This document shows positions 1-8,158 of a stretch of DNA of 64,000 bases, one piece after another. The notes under the pieces were generated by a model that worked only from the letters and a program-made list of their open reading frames with translations, did not search any database and was not told where the DNA came from. The translations under genes and the position numbers were made by a program. The stretch spans positions 1 to 64,000 of the forward strand of contig JANXOV010000082.1 in the NCBI GenBank assembly GCA_025357635.1, given 5' to 3'. The DNA comes from Pseudomonadota bacterium. Lineage in GTDB: Bacteria > Pseudomonadota > Gammaproteobacteria > Steroidobacterales > Steroidobacteraceae. Within the stretch, counting starts at the first letter, position 1. Every line of letters starts with the position of its first letter.

Positions 1-24
1 CCGCTCAATAGAACGACGCCAGCC

Positions 25-1251
25 GTGGATCAAATAGCAGTAAAGAATCAGACAGCCGACCCGATAGAAAACACCGCCTACACCGTCATTTTCGCCATCG
101 CGTTTTGCCACTTGCTCAACGACATGATGCAGTCGTTGCTGCCGGCGATCTATCCGAATCTGAAGGCGGCCTATGGGCTGAACTTTGGCCAGATCGGTGT
201 CGTAACCCTCGTCTATCAGACCACCGCGTCATTGTTACAACCGATGGTGGGTTCGTACGCCGATCGCCGACCGATGCCGTTTTCATTGCCGGCCGGCACC
301 TTGTTTACACTGGGTGGACTCGTTGCGCTGGGACTGGCGCGCAACTATCCGTCGCTGTTGGTGGGAGCCTGCCTGCTCGGTGTGGGTTCATCGGTGTTCC
401 ATCCGGAATCCTCGCGCGTTGCCCGCATGGCGGCGGGCGGCCGGCACGGCTTGGCGCAATCGGTGTTTCAGGTTGGCGGCAATACAGGCACGGCCATCGG
501 TCCGTTATGCGCCGCATTGGTCGTGGTGCGCTGGGGACAATCCAGCCTGGTCGCATTCGCGATGCTCGCGCTGATATCCACGGTAATCCTGTGGAATGTG
601 GGTCTGTGGTATCGACGCCATGGACTGGCTCGCCTCGTCCGCGCAAAAGCACTGCGGCGAACATCAGGGCAACTGCCGCGACGTCAGATAATCATCGGGA
701 TGACGATGTTGCTGGTGCTGATCTTCTCCAAGTATTTCTATCTGACCTCTCTAACCAACTACTACACGTTCTATCTGATTCATAAATTCAACGTATCCGT
801 GGTGGATGCGCAATTGTACTTGTTCGCATTCCTTGCTGCCGTCGCCGTAGGCACGATGGCGGGCGGCCCTTTGGGCGATCGCTTCGGCCGAAAGACGGTG
901 ATCTGGTTCTCCATCCTGGGCGTTTTGCCATTTACCCTGATGCTGCCCTACGCCAGCTTGTTCTGGACCGGTCCGCTGACCGTCGTGATCGGCGTGATTC
1001 TCGCATCCGCCTTTCCCGCCATGGTGGTTTATGCCCAAGAGCTGGTCGTCGGCAAAGTCGGCATGGTCTCCGGACTCGTGTACGGATTTTCGTTCGGCAT
1101 GGGTGGACTTGCCGCCGCCATGCTCGGGGAATTGGCGGATCTGAAAGGAATCGAGTTTGTTTTCTGGGTCTGTTCATTCCTGCCGAGCATCGGAATGCTG
1201 GCGCGCTGGCTGCCGGACGTGCGTGCTGAAGAGAAAACTATTGCACGGTAG
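25..1251 (+). CDS. MFS transporter, fosmidomycin-resistance (Fsr) type
   Basis: Inner-membrane major facilitator exporter of 408 residues, close to the usual length of E. coli Fsr, which pumps out fosmidomycin and related compounds. The protein has about 12 hydrophobic segments. A cytoplasmic-loop motif GSYADRRP lies near residue 76, its second-half counterpart GDRFGRK near residue 285, and a VFHPESSRVA stretch near residue 129 is characteristic of the Fsr branch. The first start codon inside the window is GTG at 25, but the frame stays open back to base 1, so the true start may lie outside and the gene may be 5'-truncated here. It is not obviously coupled to the acyltransferase 63 bases downstream. 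Family assignment is confident; the natural substrate is unknown. Confidence 0.85.
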   Translation: MDQIAVKNQTADPIENTAYTVIFAIAFCHLLNDMMQSLLPAIYPNLKAAYGLNFGQIGVVTLVYQTTASLLQPMVGSYADRRPMPFSLPAGTLFTLGGLVALGLARNYPSLLVGACLLGVGSSVFHPESSRVARMAAGGRHGLAQSVFQVGGNTGTAIGPLCAALVVVRWGQSSLVAFAMLALISTVILWNVGLWYRRHGLARLVRAKALRRTSGQLPRRQIIIGMTMLLVLIFSKYFYLTSLTNYYTFYLIHKFNVSVVDAQLYLFAFLAAVAVGTMAGGPLGDRFGRKTVIWFSILGVLPFTLMLPYASLFWTGPLTVVIGVILASAFPAMVVYAQELVVGKVGMVSGLVYGFSFGMGGLAAAMLGELADLKGIEFVFWVCSFLPSIGMLARWLPDVRAEEKTIAR

Positions 1252-1314
1252 AATACCCCCCCGACACGACGAACTGATCCAAATAATGATCCCTGCTCCT
1301 GGCGTCTTGCCCCT

Positions 1315-1911
1315 ATGATCGATGGTTTCCCGGTCCTCCCGCCGCTCGTGCCGCAGTCGAAGAGCTGGTGGCGCCGCGCGGTCGGCGTGCTCGGGCTGCT
1401 CGTCACCGGCTGGCGTGTCGCCGGCAACATGCCGAACATCCCGAAGTTCGTTCTCATCGTTGCGCCGCACACATCGAACTGGGATTTCTTCTACGGGGCG
1501 CTCGCCTACTTCACGCTGCGCCTCGAAACCGTCTGGCTCGTCAAGGATTCGGCGATCAAAGGATTCTCAGGCCGGCTCGCCCGCCATTTCGGCGCCTCAC
1601 CCATCGATCGCAACCACGCCCACAATGTTGTGCAGGCCAACATTGCCGAGTTCGCAAAGCGTGCGGAGATGATTCTCACGATCACCCCCGAAGGCACGCG
1701 CAAGAAGGTGCCCGATTGGAAGCGCGGCTTTTATCATGTGGCGGTGGGCGCCAAGGTGCCGATCGTACCGGTCGCACTGGATTTCTCCACGCGACGCATC
1801 GTCATCCTCCCGCCCTTCACACCAACCGGCAGGATCGAGCAAGACCTGCCCCAACTCAAAGGGCTTTACCGACGGCAGATGGCGCGGATTCCGGAAAATT
1901 TTTGGGACTAA
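1315..1911 (+). CDS. 1-acyl-sn-glycerol-3-phosphate acyltransferase-like protein (PlsC family)
   Basis: Membrane-associated acyltransferase of 198 residues. The catalytic HX4D motif is present as H52 to D57 in PHTSNWDFF, and the second family block PEGTR spans residues 125-129. PlsC enzymes transfer an acyl chain to lysophosphatidate in phospholipid synthesis. This protein is shorter than housekeeping PlsC (about 240 residues) and resembles stand-alone paralogues whose acceptor is not known. The ATG at 1315 is used; no strong ribosome binding site is visible. The gene ends 33 bases before the glutamine synthetase-like gene, so the two may share a transcript, but nothing links their functions. 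Confidence 0.82.
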   Translation: MIDGFPVLPPLVPQSKSWWRRAVGVLGLLVTGWRVAGNMPNIPKFVLIVAPHTSNWDFFYGALAYFTLRLETVWLVKDSAIKGFSGRLARHFGASPIDRNHAHNVVQANIAEFAKRAEMILTITPEGTRKKVPDWKRGFYHVAVGAKVPIVPVALDFSTRRIVILPPFTPTGRIEQDLPQLKGLYRRQMARIPENFWD

Positions 1912-1944
1912 AGACTCGCAAGTGCCCAATGTGTACTAAGGTAG

Positions 1945-3339
1945 TTGGCCGAACCAGCGTGGAGCAAGCCCATTAAAACGCCGCCCATTGAGCAGAAAGT
2001 CGATCTTGGTGCCGCCCTGAAGGAACGTGGGATCGAGCACGTCAGGATCGGTGTCGTCGACACCGACGGAATCCTGCGCGGGAAACATCTCAGCCGCGAT
2101 AAATTCGCATCCGCGCTCGATAAGAACCTCGGATTCTGCGATGTCATTCTGGGCTGGGACTCGAACGACCAGCTCTACGACAACACCCAGTTCACCGGAT
2201 GGCACACGGCCTATCCCGATGCCACTGTGCGCGTACTGCCGCAGACGCAGCGGGACATTCCCTTTGAGCCGAAAACCGTGCTGTTTCTGGCTGAGTTTGC
2301 CGGCCGCGCCGAATCGATTTGCCCGCGCGGCACGCTGCGGCGGGTACTCGAGCGGGCCGCGAACATGGGGTATCGGGTGAGCGCGGCGGCGGAATTCGAG
2401 TTCTTCATGTTCCAGGAAACGCCGCAGTCCGTCCGTGAGAAGGGATACCGGCAACTCAAGACGATGACGCCCGGCAATTTCGGTTACTCGGTATTGCGCA
2501 GTTCCGTGCATTCGGATCTGTATCAGGAGCTTCTGGATCTGGGTCAGTCCATGCGATTCCCGATCGAGGGACTGCACACCGAAACCGGTCCGGGCGTTCT
2601 CGAAGCGGCGCTGACCTACTGCGATGCATTGGAGGCGGCGGATCGCGCGGCGCTTTTCAAGACTTACACCAAGGTACTCGCGCAGCGCCGCGGCCTGATG
2701 GCTACGTTCATGGCCAAGTGGTCCAACAGCGTGCCCGGCCAGAGCGGCCACCTGCATATCTCGATGCGCACGACGAACGGAGAGAGCGTATTCCACGACC
2801 CGTCCAAGCCGCATGACATGTCCGATACGATGCGTTGGTTTGTCGGCGGCCAGCAAGCCTTGATGCCTGAGCTGCTGGCGATGGTTGCGGGCACGGTGAA
2901 CAGCTATTCTCGGCTTGTGCCAGGGTATTGGGCACCCACGTCTGCGACCTGGGGAGTCGAAAACCGCACGACCGCGTTGCGCGTGATCCGCGGCGGACCG
3001 TCGAGTCAGCGCGTCGAGTATCGGATCGCCGCCGCCGACATCAATCCGTACATCGCGCTCGCTGCGGCAATTGGCTCCGGCTTGTGGGGCATCGAGCATC
3101 GCATCGAACCGGCGGCCCCGATCGCGGCCAATGCCTATGCCATGGCGCATCCGCCGCACCAGCAGCTGCCCGCCACACTCTTCGAAGCCGCTGAACGCCT
3201 TGCAGCGTCCAAGCCGGCGCGCGCACTGTTTGGCGATGCGTTCGTGGAGCATTACGCCGCCACACGGCAGTGGGAGGAGCGCGAGTTTCGCAAAGCGGTC
3301 ACCGACTGGGAACTTGCCCGTTACTTCGAAATCATTTGA
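1945..3339 (+). CDS. Glutamine synthetase-like gamma-glutamyl-amine ligase (PuuA/GlnA4/IpuC type)
   Basis: ATP-dependent ligase of 464 residues from the glutamine synthetase superfamily. The fold blocks are recognisable: AAEFEFFMF with glutamate metal ligands near residue 150, the ETGPGVLE and SGHLHISM blocks, and the late GVENRTTALRVI block. Family members that sit beside an aldehyde dehydrogenase, class I amidotransferase and amine permease attach glutamate to an amine (putrescine in PuuA, ethanolamine in Streptomyces GlnA4, isopropylamine in IpuC). The start is TTG at 1945: an in-frame TAG lies directly upstream at 1942-1944 and AAGG lies at 1938-1941. It heads a run with the dehydrogenases, hydrolase and permease downstream. 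True nitrogen-assimilation GlnA is unlikely given the context. The substrate (ethanolamine or N-methylethanolamine) is inferred. Confidence 0.85.
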   Translation: MAEPAWSKPIKTPPIEQKVDLGAALKERGIEHVRIGVVDTDGILRGKHLSRDKFASALDKNLGFCDVILGWDSNDQLYDNTQFTGWHTAYPDATVRVLPQTQRDIPFEPKTVLFLAEFAGRAESICPRGTLRRVLERAANMGYRVSAAAEFEFFMFQETPQSVREKGYRQLKTMTPGNFGYSVLRSSVHSDLYQELLDLGQSMRFPIEGLHTETGPGVLEAALTYCDALEAADRAALFKTYTKVLAQRRGLMATFMAKWSNSVPGQSGHLHISMRTTNGESVFHDPSKPHDMSDTMRWFVGGQQALMPELLAMVAGTVNSYSRLVPGYWAPTSATWGVENRTTALRVIRGGPSSQRVEYRIAAADINPYIALAAAIGSGLWGIEHRIEPAAPIAANAYAMAHPPHQQLPATLFEAAERLAASKPARALFGDAFVEHYAATRQWEEREFRKAVTDWELARYFEII

Positions 3340-3344
3340 GCTTC

Positions 3345-4739
3345 ATGATGACAGAGACACTCAAGACCATCAGTCCGGTCGACGGCCGCATCTACGTCGA
3401 ACGGCCGCTTGAAACCGGGGCCGGCATCGATCGGGCGCTCGACGCCGCCCAATCTGCGCAGCGCGCCTGGGCTTCGCTGCCGCTGACGGCACGCTGCGCG
3501 ATTCTGGGGAAGGCGGTTGACGCCTTCGTTGCCAAAGCGAACGACATCGCTGCCGAGATCACCTGGCAGATGGGCCGCCCCATTCGTCACGCCCCCGGCG
3601 AGGTCCGGGGCTTCGAGGAGCGCGCGCGCCATATGCTCAGCATCGCCGCCATGGCGCTCGACCCGGTGCGGCCCGATGACAAGACTGGCTTCCAGCGGCA
3701 GATCAAGCGCGTGCCGCTCGGTGTGGTCGCCGTCGTCGCACCCTGGAACTATCCCTATCTGACAGCGGTGAATGCCGTGCTGCCCGCGTTGATCGCAGGC
3801 AATGCGGTCATTCTCAAGCATTCGCATCAGACCCCGCTGTGCGCGGAGCGCTTCGGCGAGGCCTTTGCCAGCGCCGGTGTTCCGACCGGCGTGTTCCAGT
3901 ACCTGCATCTGTCGCACCAGAATACCGCACGGCTGATGGGTGACCCGCGCATCGCCAACGTCTGCTTCACCGGCTCGGTGTCCGGTGGTCGCGCGGTCGT
4001 CGCGGCGACGGCCGCGGGATTCGCCACCTCCGGTTTGGAACTCGGGGGTAAGGATCCCGCCTACGTGCGCGCCGACGCCGATCTTGCGCACGCCATCGAA
4101 ACGCTCACCGACGGCGCCTTCTTCAACGCCGGCCAGTCGTGTTGCGGCATCAAGCGCATCTACGTGGCGGCAACGCTGTACAAAGGCTTCGTTGCCGGCG
4201 TGGTGGATCTGACGAAGACGTACCAGTTAGGGTCCCCGCTCGACCCGGAAACGACGCTCGGGCCGGTGCTGCGCAGTGCCGCAGCCGAGGCGGTCCGCTC
4301 GCAGGTGCGCGAGGCCAAGGCGCGCGGGGCGCGCCAGCTCATCGACGAAACAGGATTCCCGGCGAGCGTCACCGGCACGCCCTATCTTGCGCCGCAAGTG
4401 CTGGTCGATGTCGATCACTCGATGGCGATCATGCGCGAGGAGACCTTCGGGCCCGCGGTCGGCATCATGAGTGTCGCCTCGGACGACGAAGCAGTGCGCC
4501 TGATGAACGACAGCGAGTTCGGTCTGACGGCCGCCATTTTCTCGGCTGACGCGGCGCGCGCCGAAACACTGGGCGATGCACTGGAGACCGGCACGGTTTT
4601 CCTGAACCGCTGCGACTATCTGGATCCCGCGCTGGCCTGGACCGGCGTCAAGAACTCGGGACGAGGCTGCACCCTGTCGCCGGTCGGTTTTGAGCAAATG
4701 ACGCGGCCCAAGTCCTATCACTTCAAGGTCACGACATGA
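3345..4739 (+). CDS. NAD(P)-dependent aldehyde dehydrogenase
   Basis: Aldehyde dehydrogenase of 464 residues. The general-base glutamate lies in ELGGKDPAYV and the catalytic cysteine in NAGQSCCGIK, which carries two adjacent cysteines; the cofactor-binding APWNYPYL block is also present. Two consecutive ATG codons at 3345 and 3348 follow the ligase stop by a few bases, so either is possible; the open frame extends further upstream inside the ligase gene but has no reason to be used. In the proposed pathway it oxidises the gamma-glutamylated aldehyde made by the next gene to the acid, the role PuuC plays in putrescine breakdown. It overlaps the alcohol dehydrogenase by four bases (ATGA), which implies translational coupling. 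Confidence 0.88.
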   Translation: MMTETLKTISPVDGRIYVERPLETGAGIDRALDAAQSAQRAWASLPLTARCAILGKAVDAFVAKANDIAAEITWQMGRPIRHAPGEVRGFEERARHMLSIAAMALDPVRPDDKTGFQRQIKRVPLGVVAVVAPWNYPYLTAVNAVLPALIAGNAVILKHSHQTPLCAERFGEAFASAGVPTGVFQYLHLSHQNTARLMGDPRIANVCFTGSVSGGRAVVAATAAGFATSGLELGGKDPAYVRADADLAHAIETLTDGAFFNAGQSCCGIKRIYVAATLYKGFVAGVVDLTKTYQLGSPLDPETTLGPVLRSAAAEAVRSQVREAKARGARQLIDETGFPASVTGTPYLAPQVLVDVDHSMAIMREETFGPAVGIMSVASDDEAVRLMNDSEFGLTAAIFSADAARAETLGDALETGTVFLNRCDYLDPALAWTGVKNSGRGCTLSPVGFEQMTRPKSYHFKVTT

Positions 4740-5911
4740 GCGCAGTGTTACGCGGCAATTGGAATTATCCGACCACGATCTGGGCCGGACCGGGCCGTAT
4801 CGCCGAGCTTGCGGAGGCGTGTTCGCGCACCAGCATCCAGCGGCCTCTGATCGTCACCGATGAGGGGTTGGCCACTGCGCCGATGATCACGAGCGCGCTC
4901 GCCGCCCTCAAACATGCCGCGCTGTTCGCTGCCGTCAGAGGCAACCCCGCCAGCAGCCACGTCGAGGCGGGCCTGCGCGCTTATCGCGCCGGTGGCCACG
5001 ATGGCGTCGTGGCATTCGGCGGTGGATCGGCGCTCGATGCCGGCAAGGTTGTGGCATTCATGTCCGGACAGACGCGCCCGCTGTGGGACTTCGAGGATAT
5101 CGGCGACTGGTGGACGCGAGCGGACCCCGCCGGCATCGCGCCGGTGGTTGCGGTCCCCACCACCGCGGGCACCGGCTCGGAAGTCGGCCGCGCCGGCGTC
5201 ATCCTCAACGAGGAGACCCACCAGAAGAAGATCATCTTCCACCCTCAGATGATGCCGCGCATCGTGATTGCCGATCCGGAACTCACCATCGGCCTGCCGC
5301 GTGCCGTGACCGCCGCCACCGGCATCGACGCCTTCGTGCATTGCTTCGAGGCATTCTGTGCACCCGGATTTCATCCGCTCGCCGATGGCATTGCACTCGA
5401 AGGCATGCGCCTTATCCAGCGCTTCCTGCCGCGCGCCTTCGCCGACGGCAACGACATCGAGGCCCGAGCGAACATGCTGGCCGCCGCCTCGATGGGCGCC
5501 ACGGCCTTTCAGAAGGGTCTGGGCGGCGTGCACGCAATCGCCCACCCGGTCGGTTCGTGGTTCAACACACACCACGGATTGACGAATGCCGTCATCCTGC
5601 CCTACGTCATGGAGTTCAACAGGCCTGCGATTGCCGACAAGACGGACGTGATCGCGCGGGCGCTCGACCTGCCTGCGCGCGGCTTCGACGGTTTCATGGA
5701 ATGGGTGCTGCAGATGCGCCGCGACCTCGGAATACCGCATTCGCTGGCCGACATCGGGGTAAGCGCGGAGAAGGCGGCGATCATCGGCCGCGAGGCGGCG
5801 CTGGATCCATCGGCGGCGGGCAATCCGATACCGGTCGACGCCGCGCAACTGGAGCGAATCTTCCGCGCCGCGGTCAGTGGAAAACTCGACGGCGGGGTGC
5901 GCGGCCCATGA
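4736..5911 (+). CDS. Iron-containing (group III) alcohol dehydrogenase
   Basis: Alcohol dehydrogenase of 391 residues in the iron-dependent family. The nucleotide-binding GGGSALDAGK block is near residue 97, TTAGTGSEVGR near residue 139, and the metal ligands are supplied by the GIDAFVHCFEAF block and by histidines in the HAIAHPVGSWFNTHHG region. It starts at an ATG overlapping the aldehyde dehydrogenase stop and ends in an ATGA overlap with the amidotransferase-like gene. A hydroxyl-oxidising enzyme is not part of the standard Puu putrescine route, so its presence points to an amino alcohol such as ethanolamine, whose glutamylated form would need oxidation first to an aldehyde and then to an acid. 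Confidence 0.9.
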   Translation: MSAVLRGNWNYPTTIWAGPGRIAELAEACSRTSIQRPLIVTDEGLATAPMITSALAALKHAALFAAVRGNPASSHVEAGLRAYRAGGHDGVVAFGGGSALDAGKVVAFMSGQTRPLWDFEDIGDWWTRADPAGIAPVVAVPTTAGTGSEVGRAGVILNEETHQKKIIFHPQMMPRIVIADPELTIGLPRAVTAATGIDAFVHCFEAFCAPGFHPLADGIALEGMRLIQRFLPRAFADGNDIEARANMLAAASMGATAFQKGLGGVHAIAHPVGSWFNTHHGLTNAVILPYVMEFNRPAIADKTDVIARALDLPARGFDGFMEWVLQMRRDLGIPHSLADIGVSAEKAAIIGREAALDPSAAGNPIPVDAAQLERIFRAAVSGKLDGGVRGP

Positions 5912-6753
5912 GCGGCCCTCGGATCCTGATCATCGACGGCAACGTTGCCGCGATTCGCGCGCGGCAGATGGCGGCGCTCGGCTACGACTCGGGCACCGGT
6001 TACGCCCGCGTCCTGCATCGCATCGACGCCTCGCTGCACATCGATGTCCTGACGGCTGCAGACGGCGCTTCGCTCCCAACCGGTGTGGGGCTCGACAGTT
6101 ACGACGGCGTCACCATGACAGGGTCAGCGCTCAATATCTACAATGGCGGCGAACCCGTCACCCGGCAGATCGAACTGGCCAAGGCCGTGTTGTCCGCCGG
6201 CGTGCCGTTCTTCGGAAGTTGCTGGGGACTGCAGGTCGCGGTCACCGCCGCGGGCGGTGATGTTCGCGCCAATCCGCGCGGCCGCGAGTTTGGTTTCGCG
6301 CGGCGCATTCTGCTCAGCGATGCCGGCCGCGAGCACCGCTTGTTCGCTGGCAAGCCCGTCGCGTTCGAGGCGCCGACGATTCATCGTGACGAGATTGCCT
6401 CGCTGCCGGCCGGCGCAGTGACACTGGCGGCCAATGACTTCGGTGTGCAGGCGGCCTCCTTCACCCACGGACCCGGCACGTTCTGGGGCGTGCAGTACCA
6501 CCCGGAGTATGACTACATCGACATCGCCGCCGCAGCCGAGCGCTACGGCGAGACGCTGGTCACTGAAGGCATGTTTCGCGACGTTGCGGCGCTGGCGGCA
6601 TTCGCCGCTGAACTTCGCGCCTTGCAGACGAACCCATCCGACGCGCCGCTGCTGTGGAAACACGGCCTGGGTCCGGCCATGCGCAGCGAGGCGCTTCGCC
6701 TGCTTGAAATCCGCAACTGGCTGGAAGATGTCGTGCGGCCCCGCATCGCATGA
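5908..6753 (+). CDS. Class I glutamine amidotransferase-like hydrolase
   Basis: Protein of 281 residues with a class I amidotransferase fold. The nucleophile is C105 in FFGSCWGLQ and the remaining triad is H198 and E200 in VQYHPEYD. In the amine context the likely job is hydrolysis of a gamma-glutamyl amide to release glutamate and the oxidised amine, as PuuD does, rather than ammonia transfer to a synthetase. The ATG at 5908 overlaps the upstream stop (ATGA); the frame continues upstream antisense-like inside the dehydrogenase, but that extension has no family similarity. The carboxy-terminal 60 residues extend beyond the minimal domain. A GMP-synthase-type amidotransferase role cannot be excluded from sequence alone. 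Confidence 0.82.
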   Translation: MSGPRILIIDGNVAAIRARQMAALGYDSGTGYARVLHRIDASLHIDVLTAADGASLPTGVGLDSYDGVTMTGSALNIYNGGEPVTRQIELAKAVLSAGVPFFGSCWGLQVAVTAAGGDVRANPRGREFGFARRILLSDAGREHRLFAGKPVAFEAPTIHRDEIASLPAGAVTLAANDFGVQAASFTHGPGTFWGVQYHPEYDYIDIAAAAERYGETLVTEGMFRDVAALAAFAAELRALQTNPSDAPLLWKHGLGPAMRSEALRLLEIRNWLEDVVRPRIA

Positions 6754-8135
6754 CGCAAATCGCGGTCGGACTGAACAGAACGCTCAGCGGCCTGCACCTG
6801 TGGGGCATCGCCGTCGGGCTGGTGATTTCCGGGGAATATTTCGGCTGGAGCTACGGCTGGGCGCAGGCCGGGACCCTCGGCTTCCTGGTCACCACGACGT
6901 TCATCGCTGTGATGTACACGACATTCATTTTCAGTTTCACCGAACTCACGACCGCGATACCGCATGCGGGCGGTCCATTCGCCTACAGCTACCGCGCCTT
7001 CGGTCCGGCCGGCGGCTATGTGGCGGGCTTTTCGACGCTGATCGAGTTCGTGTTCGCGCCACCGGCCATCGCCTTGGCGATCGGCGCATACCTGAACGTG
7101 CAGTTTCCGCAAATCGACGCGCGTACTGCCGCGGTCGGCGCCTACTTCGTTTTCATGTCCCTCAACATCGCCGGTGTGTCGGTCGCGGCAACCTTTGAGC
7201 TGGTCGTGACAGTGCTTGCGATCGGCGAGTTACTGGTCTTCATGGGTGTGGTGTCGAGCGGCTTCTCGTGGTCGAATTTTGCGCACCATGGATGGGCCGG
7301 CGCTGACCACCCCACGGCAGCGACCATCAGCGGAATTTTCGCCGCCATCCCCTTCGCGATCTGGTTCTTTCTCGCTATCGAAGGAGCCGCCATGGCCGCC
7401 GAGGAAGCCAAGGACCCCACGCGAACCATTCCGCGCGCCTACATCGGCGGCATTTTGACGCTCGTGGCACTGGCATTCGGCACCATGATTTTTGCCGGCG
7501 CGGTCGGGGACTGGAAATCCCTCGCCAACATCAACGATCCCCTGCCGCAGGCGATGAAGATCGTCGTCGGCGCCAGGAGCGGCTGGCTGCATCTGCTGGT
7601 GTGGATCGGCCTGCTCGGACTCATTGCCTCATTCCACGGCATCATCATGGGCTACTCGCGCCAGATATTCGCACTTGCCCGGGCAGGCCTGCTGCCAAGG
7701 ATGCTCGCCGCGATTCATCCGCGCTGGCGGACTCCGCACCGGGCGATCCTCGCCGGCGGTGCGATTGGCATCGCCGCCATCTACTCCGACAAGCTCGTCC
7801 GCATTGCCGGCCAGCCGCTCACCGCCAGCATCGTGACCATGTCGGCGCTCGGCGCAATCGTCATGTACATCATGAGCCTGCTGAGCCTGATGCGGCTGAG
7901 GCGCCTTGAACCGAACCTTGAACGGCCGTTTCGCGCGCCGTTATATCCCTGGTTTCCGCTCACGGCGCTGGCCATTGCATCCGTTTCGCTGGTCGCGATT
8001 GTTTATTACAACCTGCTCGTTTCGCTTTCGTTTGCAGTTCTCGGGGCCGCCGGCGCGATCGTGACCTATTGGCGGACAATGCGGGGATTGAATGAACAAA
8101 CCGATCCAATGCTGCGTCGCCCCGAAGGCGCCTAG
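6750..8135 (+). CDS. APC-family amino acid/amine permease, ethanolamine-permease-like
   Basis: Inner-membrane transporter of 461 residues with about 12 hydrophobic segments. The amino-terminal part, including ISGEYFGWSYGWAQAG and the following HAGGPFAY block, resembles proteobacterial ethanolamine permeases (Eat/EutP group of the APC superfamily), which import ethanolamine by secondary transport. It starts at an ATGA overlap with the hydrolase gene and is the last gene of the plus-strand amine run; the facing FAD dehydrogenase gene ends 23 bases beyond it. The resemblance to ethanolamine permeases is the best substrate clue in this locus, but other small amines or amino acids remain possible. 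Confidence 0.85.
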   Translation: MTQIAVGLNRTLSGLHLWGIAVGLVISGEYFGWSYGWAQAGTLGFLVTTTFIAVMYTTFIFSFTELTTAIPHAGGPFAYSYRAFGPAGGYVAGFSTLIEFVFAPPAIALAIGAYLNVQFPQIDARTAAVGAYFVFMSLNIAGVSVAATFELVVTVLAIGELLVFMGVVSSGFSWSNFAHHGWAGADHPTAATISGIFAAIPFAIWFFLAIEGAAMAAEEAKDPTRTIPRAYIGGILTLVALAFGTMIFAGAVGDWKSLANINDPLPQAMKIVVGARSGWLHLLVWIGLLGLIASFHGIIMGYSRQIFALARAGLLPRMLAAIHPRWRTPHRAILAGGAIGIAAIYSDKLVRIAGQPLTASIVTMSALGAIVMYIMSLLSLMRLRRLEPNLERPFRAPLYPWFPLTALAIASVSLVAIVYYNLLVSLSFAVLGAAGAIVTYWRTMRGLNEQTDPMLRRPEGA

Positions 8136-8158
8136 GCCGCCCGCTCACACCCTCCGGA

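Noticed and set aside
1945-3339. Housekeeping glutamine synthetase GlnA
   Set aside because: It is in an operon with dehydrogenases, amidotransferase-like hydrolase and amine permease, and is more like PuuA/GlnA4/IpuC than assimilatory GlnA, which usually lies near ntrBC.
5083-5907. Upstream extension of the class I amidotransferase-like frame into the alcohol dehydrogenase gene
   Set aside because: The conserved domain begins at ATG 5908, which has the usual ATGA overlap; the upstream part shows no similarity.
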